Position numbers and translations under genes: made by a program. A model generated the notes under the pieces. It did no database searches. It saw nothing but the letters and a program-made list of their open reading frames with translations, and had not been told where the DNA came from. A stretch of 64,000 bases of DNA, taken from contig NZ_CP094532.1 of the NCBI RefSeq assembly GCF_022811685.1, positions 124,001 through 188,000 of the forward strand, read 5' to 3'. The stretch is from Chryseobacterium suipulveris. GTDB lineage: Bacteria > Bacteroidota > Bacteroidia > Flavobacteriales > Weeksellaceae. Shown in pieces: positions 16,966 to 25,112 of the stretch (the stretch's first letter is position 1; each line of letters opens with the position of its first letter).

Positions 16966-17400
16966 ATGAAAAAAGCATTTTCAGTGATCGTGTTTTTGAT
17001 TGGGATTTTCTTTCTACAAAACTGTTCAACTAATAATTTAGTTTCAGAAGAAATCAACCGACAATGGATGCTGATCGAGTTCCAGAATTTCAGCAGAGAC
17101 TTGATGGTGAAAAACCGCGCGCAGATTGATTTGGCTTCAACGAAAACCACTCCCAATCAATACGGTGCAGAGATGGGATGCAATAAAATGTTCTTCACCG
17201 CAAAATTTTATTCAAATGGTACGGTAAAATTTTCTGATGTCGGAAGTACGATGATGTACTGCGAAAACAATATGGAACTGGAATCCGCTTTCGGAAAGGA
17301 ATTACCCAAAATGACGAAATACAAAATTGACGGCCATCATCTTACGCTCAGTGATAATTCAGGAAATACCATGAAATTTGTCGCAGCAGATTGGGATTAA
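16966..17400 (+). CDS. META domain lipoprotein
   Basis: The start at ATG 16966 gives MKKAFSVIVFLIGIFFLQNCS, a signal peptide with lipobox Cys20. The longer frame reads antisense to the divergent gene. The 144-residue product has WMLIEFQNF, GAEMGCNKMFFTAKF and SGNTMKFVAADW, as in META/HslJ-like domains that bind outer-membrane-associated ligands or aid stress tolerance in other bacteria. The role here is unknown. SemiSWEET follows 27 bp downstream. Confidence 0.82.
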   Translation: MKKAFSVIVFLIGIFFLQNCSTNNLVSEEINRQWMLIEFQNFSRDLMVKNRAQIDLASTKTTPNQYGAEMGCNKMFFTAKFYSNGTVKFSDVGSTMMYCENNMELESAFGKELPKMTKYKIDGHHLTLSDNSGNTMKFVAADWD

Positions 17401-17427
17401 GCTTATTACTTTTAATTTACTACTTTT

Positions 17428-17700
17428 ATGATCAGCCCCGAAGTTATTGGCTTTATTGCAGGAGGACTTTCTGCTTCAGTTTTTGTTCCTCAAATTATGA
17501 AGATTATCAAAGAAAAATCTGCTGAAGAACTTTCTCTTTTAACATGTGTTATTGGAGCTGTAAGTGGCGGTTTGTGGTTATGGTACGGAATTATTAATAA
17601 TCACATCTCGATGATTGTTACGAATATTGTTGGAGTTTTGGCCGGATTACTTCTGGTAGTTCTGAAAGTTGTTTTTAACGGAAACGCTGCCAAATCTTAA
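17428..17700 (+). CDS. SemiSWEET family sugar transporter
   Basis: A 90-residue, three-helix membrane protein. SASVFVPQIMKI carries the PQ motif in helix 1, and GGLWLWYGIINNH holds the substrate-lining Trp and Asn of helices 2-3. SemiSWEETs dimerise and move small sugars down their gradient. The length is standard. It is probably cotranscribed with the META lipoprotein. Confidence 0.9.
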   Translation: MISPEVIGFIAGGLSASVFVPQIMKIIKEKSAEELSLLTCVIGAVSGGLWLWYGIINNHISMIVTNIVGVLAGLLLVVLKVVFNGNAAKS

Positions 17701-17710
17701 TTCAAATAGT

Positions 17711-17718
17711 TAAATTTG
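17711..17718 (+). promoter_or_regulatory. -7 box of hflX promoter
   Basis: TAAATTTG matches the Bacteroidota -7 consensus, 40 bp ahead of the hflX ATG and directly after the SemiSWEET stop. Confidence 0.5.
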
Positions 17719-17758
17719 CAAGGATGCGATTTATTTGATCGCAAAACCCGTATAAAAT

Positions 17759-18976
17759 ATGCTCGAAAAGAAAGACCATCAATACGAAAAAGCCGTTTTA
17801 GTCGGCTTAATTACCCAAAATCAGGACGAAGAAAAACTCAAGGAATACCTCGACGAACTTGAATTCCTCGCATTCACAGCGGGAGCGACCGTAGAAAAAA
17901 GGTTCACGCAGAAAATGACGCAACCCGACTCCAAAACTTTTGTCGGAAGCGGAAAAGCCGAGGAAATCAGAAACTATATCAAGGAAAATGAAATTTCCAC
18001 CGTGATTTTTGATGACGAACTTTCGCCATCGCAACTGAAAAATCTCGAAAAGGAAATGGAGGTGAAAATCCTCGACAGAACCAACCTGATTCTCGATATT
18101 TTCGCACAGCGCGCCCAAACTTCATACGCAAGAACGCAGGTGGAACTCGCGCAATACGAATACCTGCTTCCGCGACTGACCCGAATGTGGACCCACCTTG
18201 AAAGACAACGCGGTGGAATCGGAATGAGAGGTCCCGGTGAAACCGAAATCGAAACTGACCGACGAATTATCCGCGACAGAATTTCATTGTTAAAGGAAAA
18301 ACTGAAAACCATCGACAAGCAGATGTCCACACAAAGACAAAACCGCGGAAAGATGGTGCGTGTCGCTTTGGTTGGTTACACCAACGTCGGGAAATCTACA
18401 CTGATGAACGCAATTTCTAAATCCGAGGTTTTTGCCGAGAACAAACTTTTTGCGACTTTGGACACGACGGTGAGGAAAGTCGTGATCGGGAATTTGCCGT
18501 TTCTGCTGACCGACACCGTTGGATTCATCAGGAAGTTGCCAACTCAGTTGGTAGAAAGCTTTAAATCAACATTGGATGAAGTGCGAGAAGCGGATCTGCT
18601 CATTCACGTTGTCGATATTTCCCACGAAAGTTTTGAGGACCACATCAATTCTGTGAACCAGATTTTAATGGAAATCGGCGCACACCAAAAACCGATGATT
18701 ATGGTTTTCAATAAAATAGACGCTTTTGCCTACGAGAAAAAGGAGGAGGACGATTTGACTCCTGAAACGCGAAAGAATATTTCTCTCGCCGAATGGAAAA
18801 AGACCTGGATGTCGAAATCTAAATTCCCGACGGTTTTCATTTCCGCTTTAACCAAGGAAAATTTTCCCGAAATGAAAAAGCTGATTTACGATGAGGTTCT
18901 GAAAATCCACATTTCACGGTTTCCGTACAACGATTTTCTGTTTGAATACCACGACGACGAGGAAGGGGAAATTTGA
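17759..18976 (+). CDS. hflX: GTPase HflX
   Basis: A 405-residue ribosome-associated GTPase that splits stalled or stressed ribosomes. The N-terminal domain includes TFVGSGKAEEI. The glycine-rich linker is GGIGMRGPGETEIETDRR. The G domain follows: G1 GYTNVGKST (about 203), DTVGF (G3), and NKID (G4). The C-terminal tail is short. The length is normal. It is preceded by a TAAATTTG box and is monocistronic. Confidence 0.94.
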   Translation: MLEKKDHQYEKAVLVGLITQNQDEEKLKEYLDELEFLAFTAGATVEKRFTQKMTQPDSKTFVGSGKAEEIRNYIKENEISTVIFDDELSPSQLKNLEKEMEVKILDRTNLILDIFAQRAQTSYARTQVELAQYEYLLPRLTRMWTHLERQRGGIGMRGPGETEIETDRRIIRDRISLLKEKLKTIDKQMSTQRQNRGKMVRVALVGYTNVGKSTLMNAISKSEVFAENKLFATLDTTVRKVVIGNLPFLLTDTVGFIRKLPTQLVESFKSTLDEVREADLLIHVVDISHESFEDHINSVNQILMEIGAHQKPMIMVFNKIDAFAYEKKEEDDLTPETRKNISLAEWKKTWMSKSKFPTVFISALTKENFPEMKKLIYDEVLKIHISRFPYNDFLFEYHDDEEGEI

Positions 18977-19065
18977 GAATTTGAGAATTTGGAAAAGACG
19001 CTACAAAACTTCAATTGTCAAAGGCATAAAAATTTCTTTACCTTTGATTACAAATAATTTAGAAA

Positions 19066-19290
19066 ATGTCACTTACCATAAAAATCCCCAAAGAACTCGA
19101 AACTGAAGAGAAAAACCTTCTTGTCCTGTTTGCCTCATTTCTGTACGAAAAGGGAAAATTATCTTTAGGTCAAGCGGCAAAAATGGCAGGTTTACCGAAA
19201 AGAAAATTCATGGAGAATCTTGGAAAATTGGGAGTTTCTGTCTTTAATTTTCCTGTAGAAGATTTGGAAAAAGAATTAGGAAATGTCTAA
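19066..19290 (+). CDS. UPF0175 family antitoxin-like protein
   Basis: A 74-residue protein containing LSLGQAAKMAGLPKRKFMENLGKLGVSVFNF, the helix-turn-helix-like core of UPF0175. These proteins are usually encoded just ahead of a DUF3368 PIN-like toxin and serve as its antitoxin and repressor. The last 8 bp overlap the next gene, the standard arrangement. The antitoxin is intact while its partner carries a stop. Confidence 0.85.
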   Translation: MSLTIKIPKELETEEKNLLVLFASFLYEKGKLSLGQAAKMAGLPKRKFMENLGKLGVSVFNFPVEDLEKELGNV

Positions 19291-19741
19291 GATTGTAATT
19301 TCGGATACAAGCTGCCTAGTCTTGCTTTCGAAAATTAATGAGTTAGATGTTGTGGAAAAATTATTTTCTGAAATCATAACTACCAATGAAGTTGCAGATG
19401 AGTTTGGCGAAATTTTGCCTCCGTTTATTAAGGTTTTTTCTGTAACTAAAGATCAAAAAGATAAGGTATTATAATATAACATTGACGACGGAGAGTCCAG
19501 TGCGATTGCTGTGGCGTTGGAACATAAAGACTCTTTGATTATTATCGACGATTTTAAAGCCAGAAAGGTTGCGCAGCAATTTTCATTAAAAATTATCGGA
19601 ACCTTGGGAATCATTTTGGAGGCGAAACGCCAAAATATAATCCCGAAAGTAAGTCCTATTTTGAACAAAATAAAAGAAACGAATTTCAGGATTTCCGAGC
19701 AATTGGAGTCCGAAATTTGGAGACTGGCGGATGAGCTGTAG
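19283..19741 (+). pseudogene. DUF3368 PIN-like toxin with an in-frame nonsense codon
   Basis: The frame opens MSKIVISDTSCLVLLSKI, the first PIN Asp strand, and runs 63 codons to TAA at 19472-19474. The same frame continues without a break as YNIDDGESSAIAVALE, then LIIIDDFKARKVA and GTLGIILEAKR, to TAG at 19741. GES and IIIDDFKAR are the acidic active-site segments. Only the one TAA separates the two halves of an otherwise normal 152-residue toxin. It is likely an inactivated nuclease; a sequencing error is possible. Confidence 0.85.
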
Positions 19742-19785
19742 AGGCGCGATTCATCGCGTGTCAAAATTTATCTAAAACCAAAAAG

Positions 19786-20505
19786 ATGAGCGTTGTTCTT
19801 GCTGACATAAAATCCGCTCTGCAGGATTTGGCATTACCCGAAAAAAAAGAATTCTTCCCTCGGTTTTTCAAGGCGGGAAAAGGCGAATATGCGGTAGGTG
19901 ACCAGTTCATCGGAGTGACCGTTCCCGACCAGAGAAAAGTGGTAAAAGAGTTCTGGAACAAAATCTCGATGGAGGAACTGGGCGAACTGCTTTCCTCGAA
20001 ATTTCACGAACACCGACATTCCGCGCTTCTGATGTTGGTTACAAAGTTTGAAAAATCCAAAGACAAAAAGGAAAAAGCAGACATCGTCAAATTTTACCTT
20101 AAAAACAAAAAACACATCAACAACTGGGATTTGGTCGATAATTCCTCCTACAAAATTTTGGGAAGATACTGTTTTGAAAATGAGGACGATACGATCTTGA
20201 GAAAACTCTCGGATGAAGAAAACCTTTGGTCAAAAAGAATGGCGATTGTTTCCACAATGTACCATGCAAAAAAAGGAAAGTTCGAACTGCTGAAAGAACT
20301 CGCCCAGAAAAACCTCCTCCACGAACACGATTTGATGCATAAAGCAAACGGTTGGCTTCTCCGCGAAATGGGCGAGAAAAACGAGGACGAACTTCTCGGT
20401 TTCCTGAAAGCTCATTATCGGAAAATGCCGCGAACTTCACTTCGGTACGCGATCGAAAAGCTGGATGAGGAACTGAGACAGGATTTTCTAAAAGGAAGAA
20501 TTTGA
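19786..20505 (+). CDS. DNA alkylation repair protein (AlkD-like)
   Basis: A 239-residue all-helical HEAT-repeat-type protein. Features include FFKAGKGEYAVGDQFIGVTVPDQRKV, NNWDLVDNSSYKILG (the Trp-Asp pair that contacts the lesion in AlkD), and LLREMGEKNEDELLGFL. AlkD-type glycosylases remove bulky or cationic alkylated purines. The stop overlaps the ATG of the next gene by one base (TGATG). Confidence 0.88.
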   Translation: MSVVLADIKSALQDLALPEKKEFFPRFFKAGKGEYAVGDQFIGVTVPDQRKVVKEFWNKISMEELGELLSSKFHEHRHSALLMLVTKFEKSKDKKEKADIVKFYLKNKKHINNWDLVDNSSYKILGRYCFENEDDTILRKLSDEENLWSKRMAIVSTMYHAKKGKFELLKELAQKNLLHEHDLMHKANGWLLREMGEKNEDELLGFLKAHYRKMPRTSLRYAIEKLDEELRQDFLKGRI

Positions 20506-20831
20506 TGGAAAATTTCTTGTTTTTAAAGGAGGTCGTCCACTATTTTCTGCATCTGGTTTTTCCGGTTTTTATTGCCAAAATTTTCTTTAAAGACAATTGG
20601 AAGAAAGCTTATTTTCTGATGCTTGCAACGATGCTTGTGGATCTGGACCATATTTTTGCCAATCCGCTTTTTGATCCGAACCGTAATAGCATTGGTTTTC
20701 ACCCGCTCCATACTTATCCGATGATTGCGCTTTATTTTCTGGGAATGATTTTCCTCAAATCAAATTACAGAATCATCGCAATCGGTTTGTTTTTCCACAT
20801 GGTTACCGATTTTCAGGATTTTTACCTTTAG
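20505..20831 (+). CDS. DUF6122-like small membrane protein
   Basis: ATG 20505 overlaps the alkD-like stop, which fixes the start. The 108-residue protein has about three hydrophobic helices. Conserved polar residues fit a membrane metal-dependent hydrolase-like fold: HYFLHLVFP, DLDHIF, GFHPLHTYPM, and HMVTDFQDF. The family name is a tentative recall. It is coupled to the AlkD-like gene but no functional link is known. Confidence 0.7.
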   Translation: MENFLFLKEVVHYFLHLVFPVFIAKIFFKDNWKKAYFLMLATMLVDLDHIFANPLFDPNRNSIGFHPLHTYPMIALYFLGMIFLKSNYRIIAIGLFFHMVTDFQDFYL

Positions 20832-20893
20832 AAAATTCTGTTAAAAAATTATTAATAAAACCAATAATATTTAGGTTTTTAATAGATTTTCTG

Positions 20894-20901
20894 TATTTTT
20901 G
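20894..20901 (+). promoter_or_regulatory. -7 box of the antiporter promoter
   Basis: TATTTTTG is a TAnnTTTG match ending only 8 bp before ATG 20910. The upstream GTG at 20901 is part of the box, which argues against it as a start. The transcript would have almost no leader. Confidence 0.5.
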
Positions 20902-20909
20902 TGGCGCTT

Positions 20910-21986
20910 ATGAAATTAAAACAATACCTGCACTGGACCATTATTCTTCCTATAATTTCCTCAGTTTTCTATCTCGGTGGATTTCTGGAAATGGGAACTG
21001 TAGGAAATATTTTGGGCGCAATCCTTTTGTTCGGGAGTGTTTTAGCGGCAGTTCACCACGCAGAAGTTGTGGCGCACAAAGTCGGCGAACCTTATGGAAC
21101 CATTATTTTGGCGATCTGTATCACGATTCTCGAGGTGGGGCTGATTATTTCCTTCATGCTTTCCGGTGGTGAAGGTGCGATGACTTATGCGCGAGATACG
21201 GTATTTGCTGCGGTAATGTTAATTCTCAACGGAATTCTCGGAGTCTGCATCTGGGTTGGAAGCAGAAAATATAAGGAGCAGTTTTTCATCACCAATTCCG
21301 CGACTTCATATCTTGTGAGTTTGGTGGCGATCCTGGTTCTCACGCTAATTCTTCCGAATTACACTTCAAGTATTCGCGGTCCGTTTTATTCCGATGCGCA
21401 GCTGGTATTTGTTTCTTTGGCTTGTCTAATGATTTATGGAAGTTTTCTGATGTTTCAGACGGTTCGTCACCGAAACTATTTCGTGGTCGAGGAAGCCGAT
21501 CACACCACTCATGAAGCCGATCCGCCGACTATAAAAAAGACCATTCTCAGTCTCGTTTTGTTGATGATTTGTTTGGCCGTTGTAATTTTTATGGCAAAAG
21601 GACTTTCACCAGTTATCGAGGATTTCGTGGAAGGAATCGGCGCGCCGAGAGCTTTGGTCGGCGTGATTATCGCGACCGTGGTTTTGCTCCCCGAAGGTTT
21701 GGCGGCGATCCGTGCTGCGAGAAACAACCAGATTCAGACCTCCATCAATTTGGGACTCGGTTCCGCTTTGGCGAGTGTGGGTTTAACGATTCCTGCGGTT
21801 TCCGTGGTGTGTATTCTGTTCGACATCCCTTTCGTTTTGGGACTCGACATGAAATCGGTGATTCTGCTCGCACTTTCCGTTTTCACAGTAATGCTCTCAC
21901 TCAGCCGCGGAAAGACCAATCATCTGTACGGCACCGTGTTGCTCGTGAATCTTGCGGCGTATATTTTTACGGTGATTGTTCCGTAG
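20910..21986 (+). CDS. Calcium:proton antiporter (ChaA-like)
   Basis: The start at ATG 20910 (MKLKQYLHW) is chosen over the GTG inside the promoter box. The 358-residue inner-membrane protein has about 11 helices. The two CaCA-type repeats are visible as HHAEVVAHKVGEPYGTIILAICITILEVGL and VVLLPEGLAAIRAARNNQIQ...GSALASVGLTIP; the Glu residues bind Ca2+. It exports Ca2+ or monovalent cations in exchange for protons. It is monocistronic and convergent with the haemoglobin gene. Confidence 0.9.
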   Translation: MKLKQYLHWTIILPIISSVFYLGGFLEMGTVGNILGAILLFGSVLAAVHHAEVVAHKVGEPYGTIILAICITILEVGLIISFMLSGGEGAMTYARDTVFAAVMLILNGILGVCIWVGSRKYKEQFFITNSATSYLVSLVAILVLTLILPNYTSSIRGPFYSDAQLVFVSLACLMIYGSFLMFQTVRHRNYFVVEEADHTTHEADPPTIKKTILSLVLLMICLAVVIFMAKGLSPVIEDFVEGIGAPRALVGVIIATVVLLPEGLAAIRAARNNQIQTSINLGLGSALASVGLTIPAVSVVCILFDIPFVLGLDMKSVILLALSVFTVMLSLSRGKTNHLYGTVLLVNLAAYIFTVIVP

Positions 21987-21989
21987 ATC

Positions 21990-22373
21990 TTAAGAAAGTC
22001 TTCTGGCAACCTCCATTTTGTGGCCCATCAAAGCTGCGATATTGTTGGCTTTATAAATCGCCATATCCGCCATTTCACCGGTAAAGTTTTCCTCCACGGT
22101 TTCAGTCCAAAGTTTTACCCAGTGTGCAAAATGGTGCTTCTCCAGTGGAACCTGCGCATTGATCGGCAAATGCACCGCCATCGGATTTCCCTTATACGAA
22201 ATCTGGCCGAAAAGCAGCGTTTCCCAAAAAGAATACATTTTCGGCAGGTGATGGCTCCAGTCGGTTTTTGCCACGTCGTTGAAGAAGAAACCGATCGTGT
22301 CGTCGTTCTGCACTTTTCCGTAAAACAGATTCACCAGTTTTTCGATATCCTCTCTTGATTCCAGCTTTTTCAT
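21990..22373 (-). CDS. Group III truncated haemoglobin
   Basis: A 127-residue 2-over-2 globin. FYGKVQNDDTIGFFF lies at the N-terminal helices, HHLPKMYSFWETLLFG carries the group III Trp, and the proximal His lies in PLEKHHFAHWVKLW. Roles proposed for this group include NO or redox chemistry. It lies upstream of and in the same direction as the DUF5686 gene, with a 53-bp gap. Confidence 0.9.
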   Translation of the reverse strand: MKKLESREDIEKLVNLFYGKVQNDDTIGFFFNDVAKTDWSHHLPKMYSFWETLLFGQISYKGNPMAVHLPINAQVPLEKHHFAHWVKLWTETVEENFTGEMADMAIYKANNIAALMGHKMEVARRLS

Positions 22374-22426
22374 ACTGCAAAATTAGGGAATTTAAAGAGA
22401 GTCGATTTATGATCGGGGTCACTTCA

Positions 22427-24976
22427 TTATAGTCTGATTTGCACAGAAAATTTCACCCGAAATTTTTTTGGCGCTTCGTGAAATGGAGTAGGTTGCAGAT
22501 GCGTCAAACGATGAATAAAATCAATTCTTAGAAATCTGAAAATATTTGAAACTCCATAACCGAACTCTATGAACGGCTTGTTTCTCAAACTGTTCTGCAT
22601 AAAGTTATTTCCCGCCGTTGCATCCACAAAATCAGGATTCAAATCGCCGATTAAATAATTGAAAGTCACGTGGTTTCGCCAGTTTAGCTTCTTAATAAGC
22701 GGTATACTGTTGGTAATGAGCCCCTCAAGGTTTTGCGTGTATTGCAGCGATGCATATTTGTTACTGGTGAATTCAAAGAAACGCATGGTGTTGAAGGCAT
22801 ACCTGTTATAAAATGCGAAGGAATTTCCCAGGTGGTTTTCCAGTAGCGGATATGGGATCTTGTCGGGAATAATACCTCCTGTTAAGGAATATTCACCCCT
22901 ACCAAAAATTCCCATTGGAATGGTTTGCTGAATATTCAAGCTGAATTTATTATAATCAAAATCACTTCCAAGAACTCCCTTAATTCCTCTTGTATAGCGG
23001 AAAGTGACGACCGGATTATAAACGTTGTCCTTTAGGTTCAGCTGCTTGTTGTTTCTGGTTTGCAGAATTCTTCTTCCCGGTCTCCAAATCGTTTCTGAGA
23101 TAATTTCGGAAGTTCTGAAGTCATGCATATCATTGATACCGTCTTCTGAAAACGAAAAAGGAAAAAGGGGATCAAAATTGAAATGTCTGAATGTGATTTT
23201 CTGAGTCAGAGATTTAAATATATCCGTCTGAATATAAGCTTGATAAGTGTCCTGCCAAAACGGACGACGCAACTTCATTCTTCCGTTTTTCTTCATCGTA
23301 TCAAAAATATTGTTGCGCCTGTTTGAAAAATCCTCATACATAAAAGCTACCTGTCCCAAATCGTGTGAATAACTTACTCCTGCCTGTGTCCAAGGTTCCC
23401 GACTGAAAATATAGTCTGCATTGGCTCCAAACTTCAATTTAGAATCTTTGAAACCGTACCCCAAGTAACCACCGAAAATCCATTTGCGGCTGAAATCCTG
23501 GTTGGTTCGGAATCCTGCTCTCAATCTAAATCCTTCGTGGTCATTATAACAGATCGTTTGAAGGTACGGACCGATACTAATCTTACCCGCTTTATAGTAA
23601 CCGTTGGAAATTACATCGATGATATCCAGATAAGTTCTTACAGAAGGAAGCTTTTTTGCCTGATCGATCATTCCGTACATTTTCTTTTCTGCGGTGGTGA
23701 GCGAGTCGTATCGGTTTTTATTCCAAAATGCTTCGTCTTTTTCTGTTGCGCTGTCCAAAACGGTGATTTCTTTGTCAAATTTTGTGGCTTCGATGGGCTT
23801 GTTAACCTGGATGTTTTTTGCAGATGAATAGTATTTCAAAAAGATACCGACACTTTCTTTTCCAGGTTTTGCGGTTTCTACAAAAACTCTTGTCTTGGCA
23901 GGAAACCAGCTCTCGTCACTAGAAAGATAATTCATTTCCTGCTGAATTCGAAGGTTGTTGATGAAGTTAAGATTAGCACCGGGCATTACTTTCGCGTCGG
24001 TTCGGTACAGTGCGTAATCGCCGTGTGCAATTAGCATCGTTCCTACGAAAGCGAGATCGGAGCTTCTTTTGGGTCTAAAGTTGATCCTGTAGTAACCAAG
24101 GTTGTCAATTTGCTCATTTCGGTCCACAAGCTCATAGTCATAAAGCAATTTGAAATTGTCGTTGACAGGCGAAAGGAAATCTTTGCCGAGAATTCTGATG
24201 TAGTTTTGGTAAAAATTATATTTAATGAAAGTTGAAGTCAAAAGCTGTGAAAACATACTCCCATCCTCAATGCCGATTCCTTCAACTTTGGTTTTTTTGA
24301 TGATTTCCGCGGTGCTGAGCGGATTTTTTCTGAAGTAAAAGTCAGAGAGATTTTCGGAGATGAAAATGGGCATTACCGGTTTCCCGTCTTCACCAGAAAC
24401 ATCTTTAGTCGCCTCCATAATTCCACGAAAGTCTTTGAAAACTTTTCTTTTCTCCAGTTTTTTTCCGAAGTTGCTCATGGAAATTTCCATTCTGCTGTAG
24501 TTTTCATACGAGTAAGTCTCCAGCTTTTCGGGATTGTTTTTCGGTTTGTTAGCAACGACTTTCTCTAATATTTCCCATGCCGGATTATCGTATTTTTTCT
24601 TTTTTCTGATGACAACTCCATCAATATTTTTTGTTCTTGTTCGGTCCTTTTTCTGTGGAATTGGAGCAATGCTGACGTTTAATTCGTCTCCAGCATAATC
24701 GCGGAAAAAGATACTTTTCGGTACAAACTCATCAAATTTCACAACCAATGAATCTGGTTGATTCTCGTAACGAAGCTCGTAAAATCCATCAAAATCGGTT
24801 GTGGTAGTATTTTTTATGCCTTCAGATGAAACAATGTAAACGGGGACGAAAGCCATTGCCTCGCCGTTTTGGGCGTTAATGATTTTTCCTTTTATGATTT
24901 TGCTTTGTGAAAAGAAAAGAACCGAAAGGAGCAAAAAGCTCAGAATAAATATCCTGTGAAGTCGGAACTTCGGCAT
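22427..24976 (-). CDS. DUF5686 outer-membrane protein with carboxypeptidase-regulatory-like domain
   Basis: An 849-residue exported protein. The signal peptide (FILSFLLLSVLFFSQS) is followed by a CarboxypepD_reg-like domain (KGKIINAQNGEAMAFVPVYI...DFDGFYELRY, about 27-100). The large DUF5686 region follows (WEILEKVVANKPKNNPEKLETYSYENYSRMEI). The C-terminal third alternates polar and aromatic residues and ends in RVKFSVQIRL, as in outer-membrane beta barrels. The function is unknown. It is divergent from methylmalonyl-CoA mutase. Confidence 0.87.
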   Translation of the reverse strand: MPKFRLHRIFILSFLLLSVLFFSQSKIIKGKIINAQNGEAMAFVPVYIVSSEGIKNTTTTDFDGFYELRYENQPDSLVVKFDEFVPKSIFFRDYAGDELNVSIAPIPQKKDRTRTKNIDGVVIRKKKKYDNPAWEILEKVVANKPKNNPEKLETYSYENYSRMEISMSNFGKKLEKRKVFKDFRGIMEATKDVSGEDGKPVMPIFISENLSDFYFRKNPLSTAEIIKKTKVEGIGIEDGSMFSQLLTSTFIKYNFYQNYIRILGKDFLSPVNDNFKLLYDYELVDRNEQIDNLGYYRINFRPKRSSDLAFVGTMLIAHGDYALYRTDAKVMPGANLNFINNLRIQQEMNYLSSDESWFPAKTRVFVETAKPGKESVGIFLKYYSSAKNIQVNKPIEATKFDKEITVLDSATEKDEAFWNKNRYDSLTTAEKKMYGMIDQAKKLPSVRTYLDIIDVISNGYYKAGKISIGPYLQTICYNDHEGFRLRAGFRTNQDFSRKWIFGGYLGYGFKDSKLKFGANADYIFSREPWTQAGVSYSHDLGQVAFMYEDFSNRRNNIFDTMKKNGRMKLRRPFWQDTYQAYIQTDIFKSLTQKITFRHFNFDPLFPFSFSEDGINDMHDFRTSEIISETIWRPGRRILQTRNNKQLNLKDNVYNPVVTFRYTRGIKGVLGSDFDYNKFSLNIQQTIPMGIFGRGEYSLTGGIIPDKIPYPLLENHLGNSFAFYNRYAFNTMRFFEFTSNKYASLQYTQNLEGLITNSIPLIKKLNWRNHVTFNYLIGDLNPDFVDATAGNNFMQNSLRNKPFIEFGYGVSNIFRFLRIDFIHRLTHLQPTPFHEAPKKFRVKFSVQIRL

Positions 24977-25112
24977 AGTTAAAAGTTTTAATCAAAATTA
25001 TTCAATTTTTTCTTGTTGATGATTATTTGGTGAGTTTTTTTTAAGCGTCATTATTGAAAGCGGAATCAATCTCGAAAAATTCATAACTTTACCTCATTGT
25101 AAATTCAATAGA

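Noticed and set aside
20901..20909. GTG start for the antiporter
   Set aside because: GTG 20901 begins on the last base of the -7 box; ATG 20910 fits better.
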